Origin: Strongylocentrotus droebachiensis
Lineage: Eukaryota; Echinodermata; Echinoidea; Camarodonta; Strongylocentrotidae
NCBI GenBank assembly: GCA_035222895.1
Contig: JAVYIG010001028.1
Coordinates: forward strand, 335,214 to 399,213
Length of the DNA: 64,000 nt
Direction of reading: 5' to 3'
Both the position numbers and the translations under genes were made by a program. This document shows positions 24,898 to 37,078 of the stretch, piece by piece; the first letter of the stretch is position 1, and each line of letters starts with the position of its first letter. Under the pieces are notes generated by a model. The model was not told the origin of the DNA, did not search any database, and worked only from the letters and a program-made list of their open reading frames with translations.

Positions 24898-27424
24898 CTG
24901 TAAGAAAAAGAGTAAAAAGAAGTTGTTATTAAATCAAGTATTTCAATGCCGCGGTATCCTTGTCTTTGCTACATCTTTATTTTGTCAAAGACATTCTGTG
25001 ACTAACCATGTAGGTAAATTGTGCAAGTGTGGAATAAGAGTGTCCTTGCCTTTTCATATAAAGACACAAACGGGTCGGAAAGGAATACAAGTTCAATATT
25101 TTGAAACAGAGATTTCCTCAATTCACCCTTTTTCAAAAGTCTTTATTCGTTTTTCGGTTTCAAAAATATACAAACAGTACATTACATTAAAAAAAGCATT
25201 TCAAGCGTACAATACAAGGTTCATTATTATTTATTACGTATTCATTCAAATATACAGGAACACAAAATCAGAATATTACTGTTTCCCATCTTGTTCCTGA
25301 TAATGAATTATACACAATAATATTAAGAATAAAGATACACTGTTAACTATATGAACTCGTTAAGGAAAAACAAAACTCCCTAAAAAGGTCCGTGCTTACC
25401 GATAGATTTTCTGTGTCACGGCATGATCTACCAATTTAAATCATCCCACTGATGAAATTATGTCGGAATGTTTACGTTTGGGAACAAGTTTTATCCAATT
25501 CCTTTCATAATATATAACAATTAGGATTCCCAAAGGGAAACTCCGAATTCTAATCCAACTACTGTTTTCTCGGCTAATTGAAGTGAATTGATTTTAGTTT
25601 CGGCTTTCCACCAAGAAACAAAATAACAAGATTAAAAACTTTGACCAGTGCAGTGTACAAGTTAAACATAGGCACACGGGACTGTGGCTGACCGCCCCCC
25701 CCCCTCCCACCTCCCCCACTCGAAAATGTTGTAATTTCCATTATTCGGACTTTTACTGCCTCATACATGAATAATAGGGCAGTTATTATTGTATGTTTGC
25801 TGTATTCACATCTAATTTTGTATTTTGATGACAAGATTAGATATTCGCTGCAATAAATTGTCAATGCCCGCTAGCGAGGTTTTAGAAAGTGAAAGTTGAT
25901 ATTCAAGAAAGATACGTTAACCACCCCACCTCCTTACAAATTTGGCCCATGGCTTATTCTTCTAAAGACCATGTAGATAATTGTAAATAATTATATTACA
26001 GAAAACACGAAGAACAACCTTTATAGAATAGATCAAAATCACATGATTTAATAAGGGGACATTTTATTACGGCGAGCACTTGACGTGAATAATTTTCACA
26101 ACTTATCTTCATCGTCACTCTACCCGGGTATGAAATGATATTACGCTGTCGGTTATAGAATAGAAGCCTGGCACATTGACATTCATCTATCAAAGGAGAA
26201 AAAAATCATGCCCTATTTTACTTTGATATCTTCTTCTTTCGGTGAGTATCACCCCCCCCCCCCCTCCCCGTTCACCAGAGCATTTTCTCGACTTGATTGT
26301 AAATGGGCTCGTAAATGGTTAAGGCTCGTTCAATTATAACATGGTAAACCGCGGTGTTTTGTTCTTCTTCTTTTTGTCCTTCTAGATGACGTACATGTAA
26401 TCACCTTTCTGTATCTTACATCACAGAGCACAGTGAGAGTTATACCTTTATTGAGCACATTTGCCATTTGCCATTTGTCATTTGCCATTCATTTACATGT
26501 TGTGAAGAGAAAAAACTCCGCGGTTTACCGATTCATATCTGAACGAGCCTGCGAAATGGTGGGTGGCTGCCAGTCAGGGCAGCGGCCTGGGCCATTCTCC
26601 TTCAATTCCACTATAATTACCACGGTTCTCATAGTGAAGCCCCCCCCCCCCCCCCACCACTCTCACTCCCCCCTCACAAATCTCTCTCTCTCATCACACT
26701 TGGAAAATGACTTTGACATGGAACTCTGTCGAATGATCAATTCCCCGCCAATGAAGCAAGATTTGGGCCACAATCTTGCACCGCCATGAATATTCGCAGA
26801 GACCAGGCGTCACCGCAATTATGGCCAGAATGAAGATGAATCGGCCCCGTAATGGAGGGGAGCGAGGGCAGACTTAATTTGGCGGCAAGGCATTAAGACG
26901 TAAGACATTTTTTGAAAGGAAAGTCGTGACAGCAAATAACGGGAGTGACCGGATTCTACCTTTCCGCTACATTAAATCTACGGGATACCCCTTTTTAGAT
27001 TAATCTATTATTATATTTGATGAAGTTCTGGAGGGAGATTAGAAAGCCAAGTCCCAAGTCCATTAAACGAAGATTTCCAATCTGTGTGGATCACTTTGAT
27101 ACATTCATTCATTCCAAAGTAATGATCAATACAGGGAGTTCCTCTCCTCCTACCTATACCTCAGTCACGTGTCAAACCGACTCCAAAACGACCTGCTTTT
27201 GACCATTGAAAATAAATAATGCTATTTGTTGTAGATCTGTTGCCGCTCTGGATCATTGAAAACAAATAATGCTATTTGTTGCAGGTATATTGTCGCTCTA
27301 AACCCCATTTCACGAAACCACCATAAGTAACATTTCGTAGATGCAATTAAAATGAATGTTACTTTCTACCATGCAGTTCATTGCGATGTCGCCAAACTTG
27401 TTATTAAGACTTTATCGTGAAATT

Positions 27425-27636
27425 TTGCTCTAGTGTCAAGCTTTTCCGCCTCACAACCGGGAGGTCGTGGGTTCGAACCCCGGCCGCGTCATACCAAAAG
27501 ACGTTAAAAGATGGGAGTTGTTGTTTCCTTGTTTGGCGTTCAACAATAAGGGATAAAGCAACGTCGATCTGGCGCTGCTCATTGGCAAAAAGAATTTCCG
27601 TTTCGGTTTAATAAAATTTGGAGTGGACTATCAGGC

Positions 27637-27670
<34 letters not shown>
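27425..27670 (+). mobile_element. tRNA-derived SINE, (ATT)n tail
   Basis: A pol III box B (GGTTCGAACCC at 27470-27480) is followed by an unrelated body and an (ATT)n tail at about 27639-27669. Box A is degenerate, so the 5' edge is approximate. Confidence 0.75.
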
Positions 27671-27672
<2 letters not shown>

Positions 27673-27743
27673 ACGATAATTACCTATAAAGTCCAATATG
27701 AAGGGACGTGTAATGTTTATTCGTTTCACTGGCAATATCACTT

Positions 27744-27891
27744 AGGCCCTGCTTCACAAAACTTGCTATCTATAACAAGTTACAATAACTTTTACAAGCT
27801 ACTGACATCGTGGCATTTGATTGGTTGAGAGCAAATTTGCAATAGAAATTTGGCTCATGTTATTGATAACAAGTTTTATGAAACAGGGCCC
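27744..27891. mobile_element. foldback MITE, GGCCCTGYTTCAYAAAACTTG ends
   Basis: About 148 bp with inverted ends (GGCCCTGCTTCACAAAACTT on the left, complement of GGCCCTGTTTCATAAAACTT on the right) and sub-terminal CTATAACAAGTT repeats. Noncoding. A fragment with the same end also occurs near 8030-8044. Confidence 0.85.
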
Positions 27892-28123
27892 AGTGTTTCA
27901 CCATGGTGAAATCCGTAGGACGTTGCGGCGTGCGCCTGTTATCCAGCTAAAACAATGGCAGTTACAAACTAATTCAGCCGAGGGCGCAGTTTCGAAATTG
28001 AGTCACGTCTTTCGGATGTTCACGTTAAAGGTCGGTCCCCAGACGTAAATAATCATATCTGATTGACACACGTCTGTATAAACCCAATTACACGCACATA
28101 CACACATGATGAAGTATACATAC

Positions 28124-28256
28124 CTGGCACATTATCTTGAGACCGTTTTGATCGAGTAGTCCTATGTCCACACCTAAGATGATAGCCGTGATGTAGGTGA
28201 GAATGCAGCCCCCGATTATGATGTTGTTCATGTTTGGACTCGACATCTTTATTAAC
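28124..28256 (-). CDS. GABBR2: GABBR2-like exon: first cytoplasmic loop and helix 2
   Basis: The acceptor is GAATGTTCAG, with a weak pyrimidine tract. The donor is CAG/GTATGT. One nucleotide completes Lys, then 44 codons. It reads LIKMSSPNMNNIIIGGCILT, then YITAIILGVDIGLLDQNGLK and IMCQ. The LIKMSSP.MNN loop is a strong GABBR2 signature. The final Cys is the helix 3 Cys expected to pair with the loop 2 Cys in the exon at 18095. Confidence 0.95.
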
Positions 28257-28296
28257 CTGAACATTCAAAACCAAGATTTGAAGAAAATAATGAAGG

Positions 28297-28452
28297 CAGT
28301 CAAACCTGCAGTAGTGACCACCTGTCTACAGAGACCACATTTTTTGTTTCCCTTGAAAATGATTCCTCATTGAAACATGTACTAAAGGAACCCGTCTACA
28401 AAGACGGCTTTGTGTGTTTCCCTTGGACGGTCGCTATAAACAGGTTTAACTG
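28297..28452. mobile_element. inverted-repeat element, CAGTYAAACCTG ends
   Basis: Ends CAGTCAAACCTG and CAGGTTTAACTG, with internal direct repeats of YCCGTCTACARAGAC. 156 bp, noncoding. It ends 40 bp upstream of the helix 2 exon's acceptor. Confidence 0.75.
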
Positions 28453-29019
28453 GTATTAGATTAGAAAAGATTCATTCAAACATTATGCCTCGCTGAAATC
28501 GTGGCTCTTTTACTCATTGAAATGCTTAAATTAAAAATATACTTCTTAATGTGGGAACGGTCACATAAGATCCCGATTTATCGGAAATTATAGCGAAATT
28601 TGAATCTAATTTAGTAGAGGGAATCCGTATGTGAACGAAACAATTTTGATTAAAAAAAATTATGTAGAATCTTTCATGGCATATGGACGGTGTACATATT
28701 ATATTACGTAAGCGATTGCAACGACTCTACTTTTTATTCCTAATTCAAAATAATAATATACTCATTTCAGGGATCAAAAGTTACGCATCAAGTTTGTTTA
28801 TAGAAAAGAAAATATCATGACGTGATTTCAAACTACCCTTTATCTGTTTTCATAATACCCAATGAATTGAAATTGTAGCACTATAGCATGTGCTAAATGG
28901 CGCTGGGCTCAAAGGGCGTGGCACTTTTTAACCCGTTGAACACTGAATTTATGAATTGCCATAGGTTTAATACAGAGGCCACCAGGTTACAGGAGGCAAT
29001 GGTTTAATTGGCGGATTAA

Positions 29020-29489
29020 AGGTAATACCAAGTTTTTGAAAAATTTGAAATTTGGCTGGATAGTGATTCTTTACAATTTTGATATATCTGGATGACCATG
29101 TAGATGTATTATAAGAATTAGAAAATTTAGCCCTTAAAACGCTTCTGCTGTCGAGAATAATTGAATATCAACATTTACCGGTGCTTACGGCCATACAATG
29201 GGAGCTGCGACCGTGAAAATCTCATAATATGTAGTTGTGGTATGTAATTTCCAAACGGGGATTGACAATTGGTCGATTTTAGACAAGAAACATTGTTTAA
29301 TGGCTTAATTAATTTCTTGACCTTGAGAGGCAGCTATACAACATAAAGAGTTTATTATATACAATTTCATAACTTTAGACTCGATTTGAACCGGGACAAC
29401 GATCACTGAATATTGTAGGATCGCATATACTTACAATACGTTCATTTTGAACCAAATTCATGACCCCATACCAAAACTTTGTATTACCT
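29020..29489. mobile_element. TTAA-flanked inverted-repeat element, copy 3 (inverted)
   Basis: 470 bp in the opposite orientation to copies 1 and 2, bounded by TTAA at 29016-29019 and 29490-29493. Ends AGGTAATACCAAGTTTTTG and the complement of AGGTAATACAAAGTTTTGG. Its right TTAA lies 18 bp from the receptor exon end at 29512, so the donor of that exon is directly followed by the element. Confidence 0.92.
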
Positions 29490-29511
29490 TTAAACATGTA
29501 GATTGACTTAC

Positions 29512-29671
29512 TTCTCATCCCTGTAGAAGATGTTGAAGAAGAGGAAACCGATAGCGATGACGATGCCGACGATGGAAAAGGTGAGCATACTGATGAAGAG
29601 CTCACGTGACACCTGCTCTATCACTATCTGATGACTATCAGCATCTTGGGGTGGGTGCCCGCCATTGGAAG
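29512..29671 (-). CDS. GABBR2: GABBR2-like exon: linker and helix 1
   Basis: The acceptor is TTTTCCTACCAG, the donor GAA/GTAAGT. Two nucleotides complete the previous Ala codon, followed by 52 codons and two nucleotides. It reads SNGGHPPQDADSHQIVIEQV, then SRELFIS and helix 1 (MLTFSIVGIVIAIGFLFFNI), then FYRDE. GG.PP.D at the start and FLFFNI at the end of helix 1 match GABBR2. As in GABA-B receptors, there is no Cys-rich domain between the ligand domain and helix 1. Confidence 0.95.
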
Positions 29672-30395
29672 CTGGTAGGAAAATTTTTTTTTAAAAAGAT
29701 CCATTACGTCATATTAAAATAAATAAATACAACGATGTGTTTATTTTAATGTGCTTGTTTACTTGTTTGTTTACTTTATTCAAGTTTAGTTAAGTTTTAT
29801 TTTATCTTTTCTTTTCGATGCTTTCTTTTTATTTAATTTTATGTTAACTTATTTTTTTCAATATTTGCTTTTCTTCTTCCTTTCCTTTTCTTTTCTGTTT
29901 CTACTTTAATTTTTGCTTTGCTTGCTTTCTTTGCCTGGCTTTGTTTTGCTTTCTTTCATTTTCCGTTATATTTGCTCTGCTTTGGCTTTTAAGTCCATGT
30001 CTTGTTTGGTCTGCTTTGTTTTATTTATTTTTCTATCTTTTTGTTTGTTTTCATTTGGTTTAGGTTGGTATATCTTGTTTTTCTTACTTTGTTTTCTTCT
30101 ACTTTTGTTTTTGTTAACTCCAATTCGTTTCAATAGCGCAAAGGTGCACCAAAATAAAGGGCAAAATAAAAAATGCAAAATAAAAAGTGCAAATTAACTA
30201 AAAAGGAGTTAACAATATCAAGTTAAGTGTATTGATCCCTCCCTTGAACGATGTGACTTGACTATTGATTAAATTGCGATTTTTTTTTCTTCTAGAACAA
30301 TTTAGTATAATTTTATCTGTATACACCACGGGCAGTATGCCTCCGAAGTTGAATGTATGTATTCTATTTTGAAGCAAATGCCGTGAGCACCTGAT

Positions 30396-30399
30396 ACGT

Positions 30400-30430
<31 letters not shown>

Positions 30431-30540
30431 TTCCTTTGTGTATTTTTCTATACATATATAATTTTATTTATTTATTTATCTATCTATTTAATCATTCATT
30501 CATCTATTTATCTATTTATCTATCTTATTCGTTTATTTTA
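30396..30540. repeat. (TTTA)n-like simple repeat
   Basis: TTTA units at 30396-30432 and 30462-30540 with TCTA variants and a 30-bp interruption. Confidence 0.93.
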
Positions 30541-31021
30541 TTTGCTCCCATTTATCCTCATGATAACCACAATAGCCTTGGATGATACAGTCTTATTCAC
30601 TAAAAAATCCAGTACAGCCCAATTTATCCTGATAGTGTTCGTTTACAATTCACCTTTTTTCATCATAGTAATTCAACGCTATATCACATAAATAATTGAT
30701 TTTTATTACGTATCAAAGTGAGGCTGATCAATTTATTTTTCAATTTCATGCACCAATTCTCCATGAATGTTGCATTATCAATCTTTCTTACGGGAATGGA
30801 ATAGGAGGCGCAATTGTCTTCCCATAAAACACACACGAGTTATCTCCATGCTAGTCTGGTTACCAGGACAGATCATTTCTTGCTGGACCATTTCAGCCCT
30901 TAATGCCGACTATCATTGCTAGACTGATATCCACCCTTTTTTTAATTCTGTGCATTATGTTAATCATATCGTCACCTACTACCTCCTTTTTATGTCATAT
31001 TCTTGATGTAATATATTATTA

Positions 31022-31300
31022 TTTACAATAATAATAATAATAATAATAGTGGGTTCTTGTATAGCGCTCATGTCTGTCAGACTTGACACTCCTGGTGCTC
31101 CCGATTATTACACTGGCTTTAGTACTGCTGCCATTACGGTGCTCTAGCATTTCAAGGAATAAATTCCGACCAGGTACCCATTTACTTCACCTAGGTGGAG
31201 TGTGGCAAATGTAGATCAATGTCTTGCCAGAGGACATTAGTGCGGCGGCGGGACTCGAACCGCTGACCTTGTGATCGACAGTCCGGCGACGTATCCACTA
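31022..31300 (-). mobile_element. tRNA-derived SINE, (ATT)n tail
   Basis: Read on the minus strand: a tRNA-like head with box B GGTTCGAGTCC (31251-31261), a body ending GAGCGCTATACAAGAACCCAC, and an (ATT)n tail (31022-31049). A 3' fragment of the same family is at 58068-58155, and another short fragment precedes 57511. Confidence 0.85.
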
Positions 31301-33009
31301 TTATCATTATTTATTGGGATTCACTGCTTTTATTGCATGCCCCTCAGTTTCAATATGCGCATGTGGATCGATAATCACGTGGGTTTGGGGGCACTGTATC
31401 TTTTCTTTTTACTTTCTTCGTCTTTGTTTGATGTGTATAATTACATCATATCGTATGTATCGTGTTTATGCCTATAAAGGGAAACTGGAAACAAAATCAC
31501 ATCAAATCAAATCTTTATCAATATTCTATACGCGCGCTATCAACCCCGGATATAAAGTTACAAACTATTCAGCGACCTTTTTTTTTCTTCTTTCCTCTCA
31601 TGATCCACAATTTCATTTTTTGAAAAACTTTCGGATATTACACGCGATCCCTCTCAATCTCGTAATGGATGAGATGACATTTTAAGAAATCCCATAAAGT
31701 TGATACTTTAATATAAATTCCATTTTAGCGCTATTTCAAATAAGGGTGTTCAAACCCTAAAGGATTAAGAGACAATGCCGTGTATTCATGAGGCAAGGAT
31801 AAATTCATCCTTACAGTGCATTATTAAAAGGGGAAACATGATTTGAATTCATGAATTATAAACAAATGAAGCTACTTGTCAAGGATGCTTTATCACCCGA
31901 CTTTATTTTTGTATGTGCTGTTGTTGTTGCTGTTGTTGGTTTATGTTTTTTTTCCTTTTGGGGGGGGGGGGTCGTTGTTATTTTTGTTGTTACTGTTGAT
32001 TTTAGGTCCAAAATTGTCATGTCTTCTGAGGAGACTATAAATGGATGAAGAAACTTTATACTTGAATTTTCATAACAAAGATACATTATTCGTTCGTACA
32101 TGCTGAAAATTGGTAAGATGAAACCGCTGTCATGTTTACGATTTTGAATGGTTTAGTGATTAAGTAAGGGGATATAATCTAAATATAATTTTTTTTTTAA
32201 ACTTCAATAAATTGCCATCAGGAAGAGATTATCTAGCATGTAAGCGCATAATGTCAGGCAGATCAATTCTGAGTTCTACCTTTTTAATGGTTGTTGTTTA
32301 TGCTTTAGTCGTAGAAGAAAAAACAGAGAGTAAGATGACATTTAGTTTTGTTTTCACCCTAATGGCATTTAGCTCTACCATGGGAAATTTTTCTTGCAGA
32401 TGTATTAAGGATCTGGTAGATGTAATCCTCTTGTAAACATGGTAAAAGAAAAATATTCTTGTCATTTAAATAGGCGTGGTGCTTCAAAAATGGACAAAAC
32501 AATAAACACTTGGTTTTGTTTTATGGAAATAGTTTGGGAGTGATCATAAGTGCATTTGTGTCCGACAGCTTTAACACCAAGTGCTTGCCTATGCATATAT
32601 ATATATATTAAGATTTGAAATGTTTTATAATGTGAACATAACAAAAATACATCATTGTTAATCGGCACATGAAATGAGAACGAAATTGGTTCTTATTATG
32701 AAAAGCTTTTTATGGTTATAAATTGGGCAATTATAATGGAAATTACGGGATCTTGTTTCTTACGTCACGGTCACATTGTTGATATCTGTATGATGATAAA
32801 TCCAACAATTATAATGGAACATTAAGGAAACTTGTTATAACTATTTTTCCATGGGATTGTTCAAACTCCATGCATTATACATGGAGGTTTATAATATGCC
32901 AATTTTTATCTCGTGCTCACATTCAGACTAGTGGCTCGGTACTATAACTACCCCAAATCTTGCTAACTAGACGTAGCTGATTGGGGCCAAAACTATGATC
33001 TGATACTTG

Positions 33010-33090
33010 ATTTTGTCAAAAGTATAGGGTTAGGGTTAGTATGGGTAGGGTTGAAATTTGGTGTTAGGTCAGGTTTAAGGTTATGGTTAT
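33010..33090. repeat. degenerate GGTTAG/TTAGGG repeats
   Basis: AGGGTTAGGGTTAG followed by looser GGTTAG-like units. Too short and impure to be a telomere remnant with any confidence. Confidence 0.6.
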
Positions 33091-33215
33091 AATAAGGGAT
33101 ACAAATAGTGTTAGGTCCAAGATTAAAGTTAATTAGGCAGTTAGTGTAGGAACACACCTCAGAGCAGTGTTGCTTGGAGATATGTGTTAGACATCCGTTA
33201 CACCTTTGGTTCGAT

Positions 33216-33418
33216 GATATGTTTTACCTGGCTGCTAGGAAAGCATGTGTATACTTTTAAGTACGCAACCAAGGGACCGACGGCTTTCAGTTCTCTTCGA
33301 GAAACTTGGTAATGAGGATTAGTGTCTTACCAAAGGGGACTAGCGTATCGACTTGGTTTTGAACCCGGTGCCTCCAGGTTACGAGACCACTGCTCTACCA
33401 CTGAGCCATCGCGTCTCC
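33216..33418 (-). mobile_element. tRNA-derived SINE (Thr-like), copy 1
   Basis: Read on the minus strand: GGCTCAGTGGTAGAGC (box A), GTCTCGTAACC (anticodon-loop-like, CGT) and GGGTTCAAAACC (box B), then a body ending CCAGGTAAAACATA. About 80% like the plus-strand copy at 52718-52925. Confidence 0.88.
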
Positions 33419-34418
33419 CTCGCTTCAAATTATCATTGGCCTAAAATTATAATTGGTCATTCGGGAGTAATGTGGTATTGGTTGTTCGGTCTGTAATTGG
33501 TCTGGTGTCGGTTACGTCGGTTTGGCCGACATTTATTGTTATACCACAAAGATGGGTGAAACGTTCACTCTCGATCTTCGTTATTCGATCTTCCCCTTAA
33601 AAACAGACCAGTCAAGCCGCGACCTGGTTTTGGTTCAATTTCTCACTCGAAAAACGTTGATTTATGAAGACTCTTCATCAAAGTGACACCACTATCATCA
33701 TTCACCGCGAACCGTGTTGGCAATGGCTGGCGCATATACATGCACGTATACAACGTCGGCGCCACATGGCCATAATTGAATTAATAACAGACGAAAACTT
33801 CATTATACTTCCATCATAAATTACATCAGCTCAGGCAGTGCATTTCTATAGACCTATAGTTAAGAGGAAATTACGTGAAAACCGTATACGTGGGCCGCTT
33901 TTCAACCCATAAAATGTTACACCCGTATCACTTTCTATGTCGGCCATTTTGATCTTTGTAAGATGTGAACTCATGGGAAATAGAACAGTTTCGGTCGGTC
34001 TTTCCTAAGTTCATAAGACATATTCCGGAAACCATCGATTTGAAAATGTGTATTTGGTTATCACGTGAAATATGTTGAAGGGTATCATTAGGTTATGGTG
34101 ACCTACAAAACTCTTACATAAGAAATATTTATTTTTAAAAAAATATATTAAAAAATGTCCGTATTGTTGCAGTAAGGGTGGTCCACCTTTACACCTAATT
34201 CTTATTAAGATATGCATAAGATGGGTATATTGCATCTAATCGGGAGAGCGCTGATATCCTTCGGCGATAGGTCCTTTGACCGATGATCCAATTCTTATTC
34301 GAAATCTTCAACAAAGTAAACTTCGCTCGCGATTGATACCGCATTTGAATGACAGGATTTGAATTTTAGCACATTAACAAGCAACATATTTAAAGTGTTT
34401 TCCACAGGTATGCATTAA

Positions 34419-34563
34419 AGGGGCACGTTCCCCCCAGTGTAGTTATCGGAACATGCCATCCGCGTAAGAGCCGTATTATGTTGGTGTCAATAGGCAACTA
34501 TAGCGCCGTCCGCCCGCGCTTACGTATTTTGAGCGCCCTCTGGAATACGGGGAACATGCCCCT
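34419..34563. mobile_element. TTAA-flanked MITE, AGGGGCACGTTCCCC ends
   Basis: 145 bp flanked by TTAA (34415-34418, 34564-34567), with ends AGGGGCACGTTCCCC and GGGGAACATGCCCCT. Distinct from the AGGTAATAC family though it shares the target. Interior GC-rich, noncoding. Confidence 0.88.
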
Positions 34564-35860
34564 TTAATGGGTGCTATAGAAAGACCGGGAATGAGTGTAA
34601 TAGCCAAGTACCCCAAAATCAGTTTCCTAATATTATTTGCATCATTTTAGTACCCCTTAGTGCGTTATTATATGTTAATTACATAAATAATGCAACTAAA
34701 TAGTCCACGATGCAGAAATATCCCGAAAATTGTTCAAAAATGAATTATGGTTATTGGCCGCAAGAGAGCCGTTTTGCACCGTCCTCGCATGAATAAATGC
34801 TAGCGTAATGCATTCGTTACTCTTTTCCATGTAAAATAAATAATAAACAATTCTGAATCCTTCTCTGTGCTTCCGTGCCCCTCCCCCCCCCCCCCCTCAC
34901 CCTCCGCCCTTCCCATGCCTCCACGTTGATTCAATTTTATTATCTTGGTTGGAGCGTACATGATGCACATGATTATGAATGAATCGGAGAGGTACACTTT
35001 TTTCCCGGTGTGACTGTAAAAAATTAACGAGAAATCCATGTCAAACACCCTGCTCCTGTGATTGTCATCGTCGCTGTTCTTTGAAGTTGCTTTTGATATG
35101 ATATTCTACTCAGGTTTGATTGTAGTCATTACTCTAACAGGCGTAAACTACACGTATAAATACCGTATGAGGGGGTATATGAGTTGAATGGCCTCAGCGT
35201 GTACTATCCAGGCCTTTTGTAGCGAGTTAACGACAAATCAATATTACTTTAATCAGGTACACGCTATGTACACGTGTATCATGGGATTTATTTCAGAGTA
35301 CATTGCTTATTGACGAGGTATGAAGCGGGCATACACTAATACAGGTGTAGATACGCATACCCACTTACATGTACGGCAGCAGGACATATTTCGATTTTTG
35401 TTTTTAAAAAAGGAAGGACAAAAATAACATTGTATTTGTTTTGTTCTTTTAGAAACATACAGTGTGTAGGACACTTTGGCTTAGTAAAGGGTACACCTGT
35501 TAGTTTAAGAATGTGTATAAGCATGACAGGATGCTGTAGGCATGTTAGTTCGATAGACTGACATTTGTGATATTATGCAAAGCTACTGCTTTGAATGAAC
35601 TTGTAAAGTTAATAATAATCATTCTCTGTTATAACATACATGTATTGCTATGTGATTTAGTACTGCTCCCGCTCCAGTTTCGGTTTGTCTCCACCTGTGT
35701 GTGCAAACATATTTATATATATATATTGCTGTTGTTGTTATATATATATATATCCATTTTTATTATTTTGTTTTAATATATATTTGTTTTGTTTTTTGTT
35801 TTTGTCTTTTTTTGTCACTTGGTTTCATATTGATTTTGTATTTTCTGTTTTCTGTTTGTA

Positions 35861-37078
35861 ATGAACATCAATTCTGTATGTGCATTATGCAATAATCTTG
35901 TTAAAGTCAACCATAGAGCACTTCTTTGTACTTCTTGTAATGATTGGGTTCATATCTCCTGCGCAAATATTCCTGTCAAAGTGTATAATGACATGTCTGA
36001 ACTATTTTTGGAATGGCGATGCCCGAAATGTATCATGAAAGTATTGCCATTTTATGATGAATCTACTAATGTACCTGAATCTATTGCAATTGTATCAAAT
36101 TCTCATGAGGATAAATCAGAGGTCACCCAGAAAAATCAAGATATTAGCTTCAAGAAATATTCAGAATTATCTGTTAAGGGTCTGAAATTTGTTCATCTTA
36201 ACATTGCCAGTTTACTTAAGAATATTGATGAATTGCGATCTATTGTTATGAAAAACCAAATTCACATTTTTGCATTTAATGAAACTAGACTGGATGATAG
36301 CATCAGAAGTTCTGAAATTGAAATACCTCAATATTTCATTGTCAGAAAGGACAGAAATAGATCTGGAGGTGGAGTTGCTATTTATATACATGAAAGTCTT
36401 ATTTATTCAGTTTTAGAGCACGATTCTCTTTCCCACCTTGAGGCCATACCTATTATTATTCGACTAAAGAATACAAAACCTATTATCTTTATTAACTGGT
36501 ACAGACCTCCTAATTCAAAAAATGAAGTTTTTAATTATTATGATGAACTTATTTCTTTTGCATCTGGATTTAACTATCATCTGATAATGATGGGTGATAC
36601 AAACTGTGATATCTTAAAACAACCTTTACATCTGAAAACTAAAAATTATAATCAAATTAATAATATATACTCAATGTACCAGATAAATACCTCTAAACCC
36701 ACTCGAATTGTGAATAGTTCCTCATCCTTAATAGACCATATAGTAACTAATTCCGTTGATAAAATTAAGTCCTGGGGGGTAATTCACAGTGGGTTAAGTG
36801 ACCACTCAATTAGTTTTATTGTATGGAAATCCAATTGTAATAATAATAAGATGAATGAAAAATACATTACTTTTAGAAAGTGTACTAATGTAGATGTGGA
36901 AGCTTTTAAGTCCGATGTGAAAAAGCAGCCTTGGGGTGAAATTAAAGAATATGAAGACATTGATGAAGCAGCAAACAAATGGAAAGAACTTTTGATAAAT
37001 GTGATAGACAAATTTATGCCTTATAAAACTAAAAGAATTAGAAATAAGCAATCCCCCTGGTTAAATGATGAAAAATAG
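35861..37078 (+). pseudogene. LINE ORF, part 1: PHD finger and endonuclease
   Basis: 405 codons. Residues 7-57 form a C4HC3 PHD finger (C7, C10, C23, C26, H31, C34, C54, C57). Residues about 108-325 are an apurinic-type endonuclease that nicks target DNA: VHLNIASL (N114), FNETRLDD (E141), INWYRPPNS (Y214), MGDTNCDI (D246, N248), SLIDHIVTN, and SGLSDHS (D314, H315). All the usual catalytic residues appear present. The frame ends at TAG (37076-37078), where a one-base shift disconnects it from the continuing frame. Confidence 0.93.

Larger units (their letters stand above)
24898..28123 (-). other. GABBR2-like intron (3.2 kb)
   Basis: Holds a SINE (27425-27670), a foldback element (27744-27891) and runs of C at 25694, 26252 and 26640-26655. 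TTTGCCA is repeated around 26461-26490. A plus-strand 164-codon ORF at 24806-25300 starts opposite the helix 3 exon and then runs into AT-rich intron. I regard it as a shadow. Confidence 0.75.

Noticed and set aside
24806..25300. 164-codon plus-strand ORF
   Set aside because: Begins antisense to the helix 3 exon and continues into AT-rich intron. No recognisable domain or codon bias.
33010..33090. Interstitial telomere
   Set aside because: Only two to three perfect TTAGGG units, then degenerate, so no confident telomeric origin.
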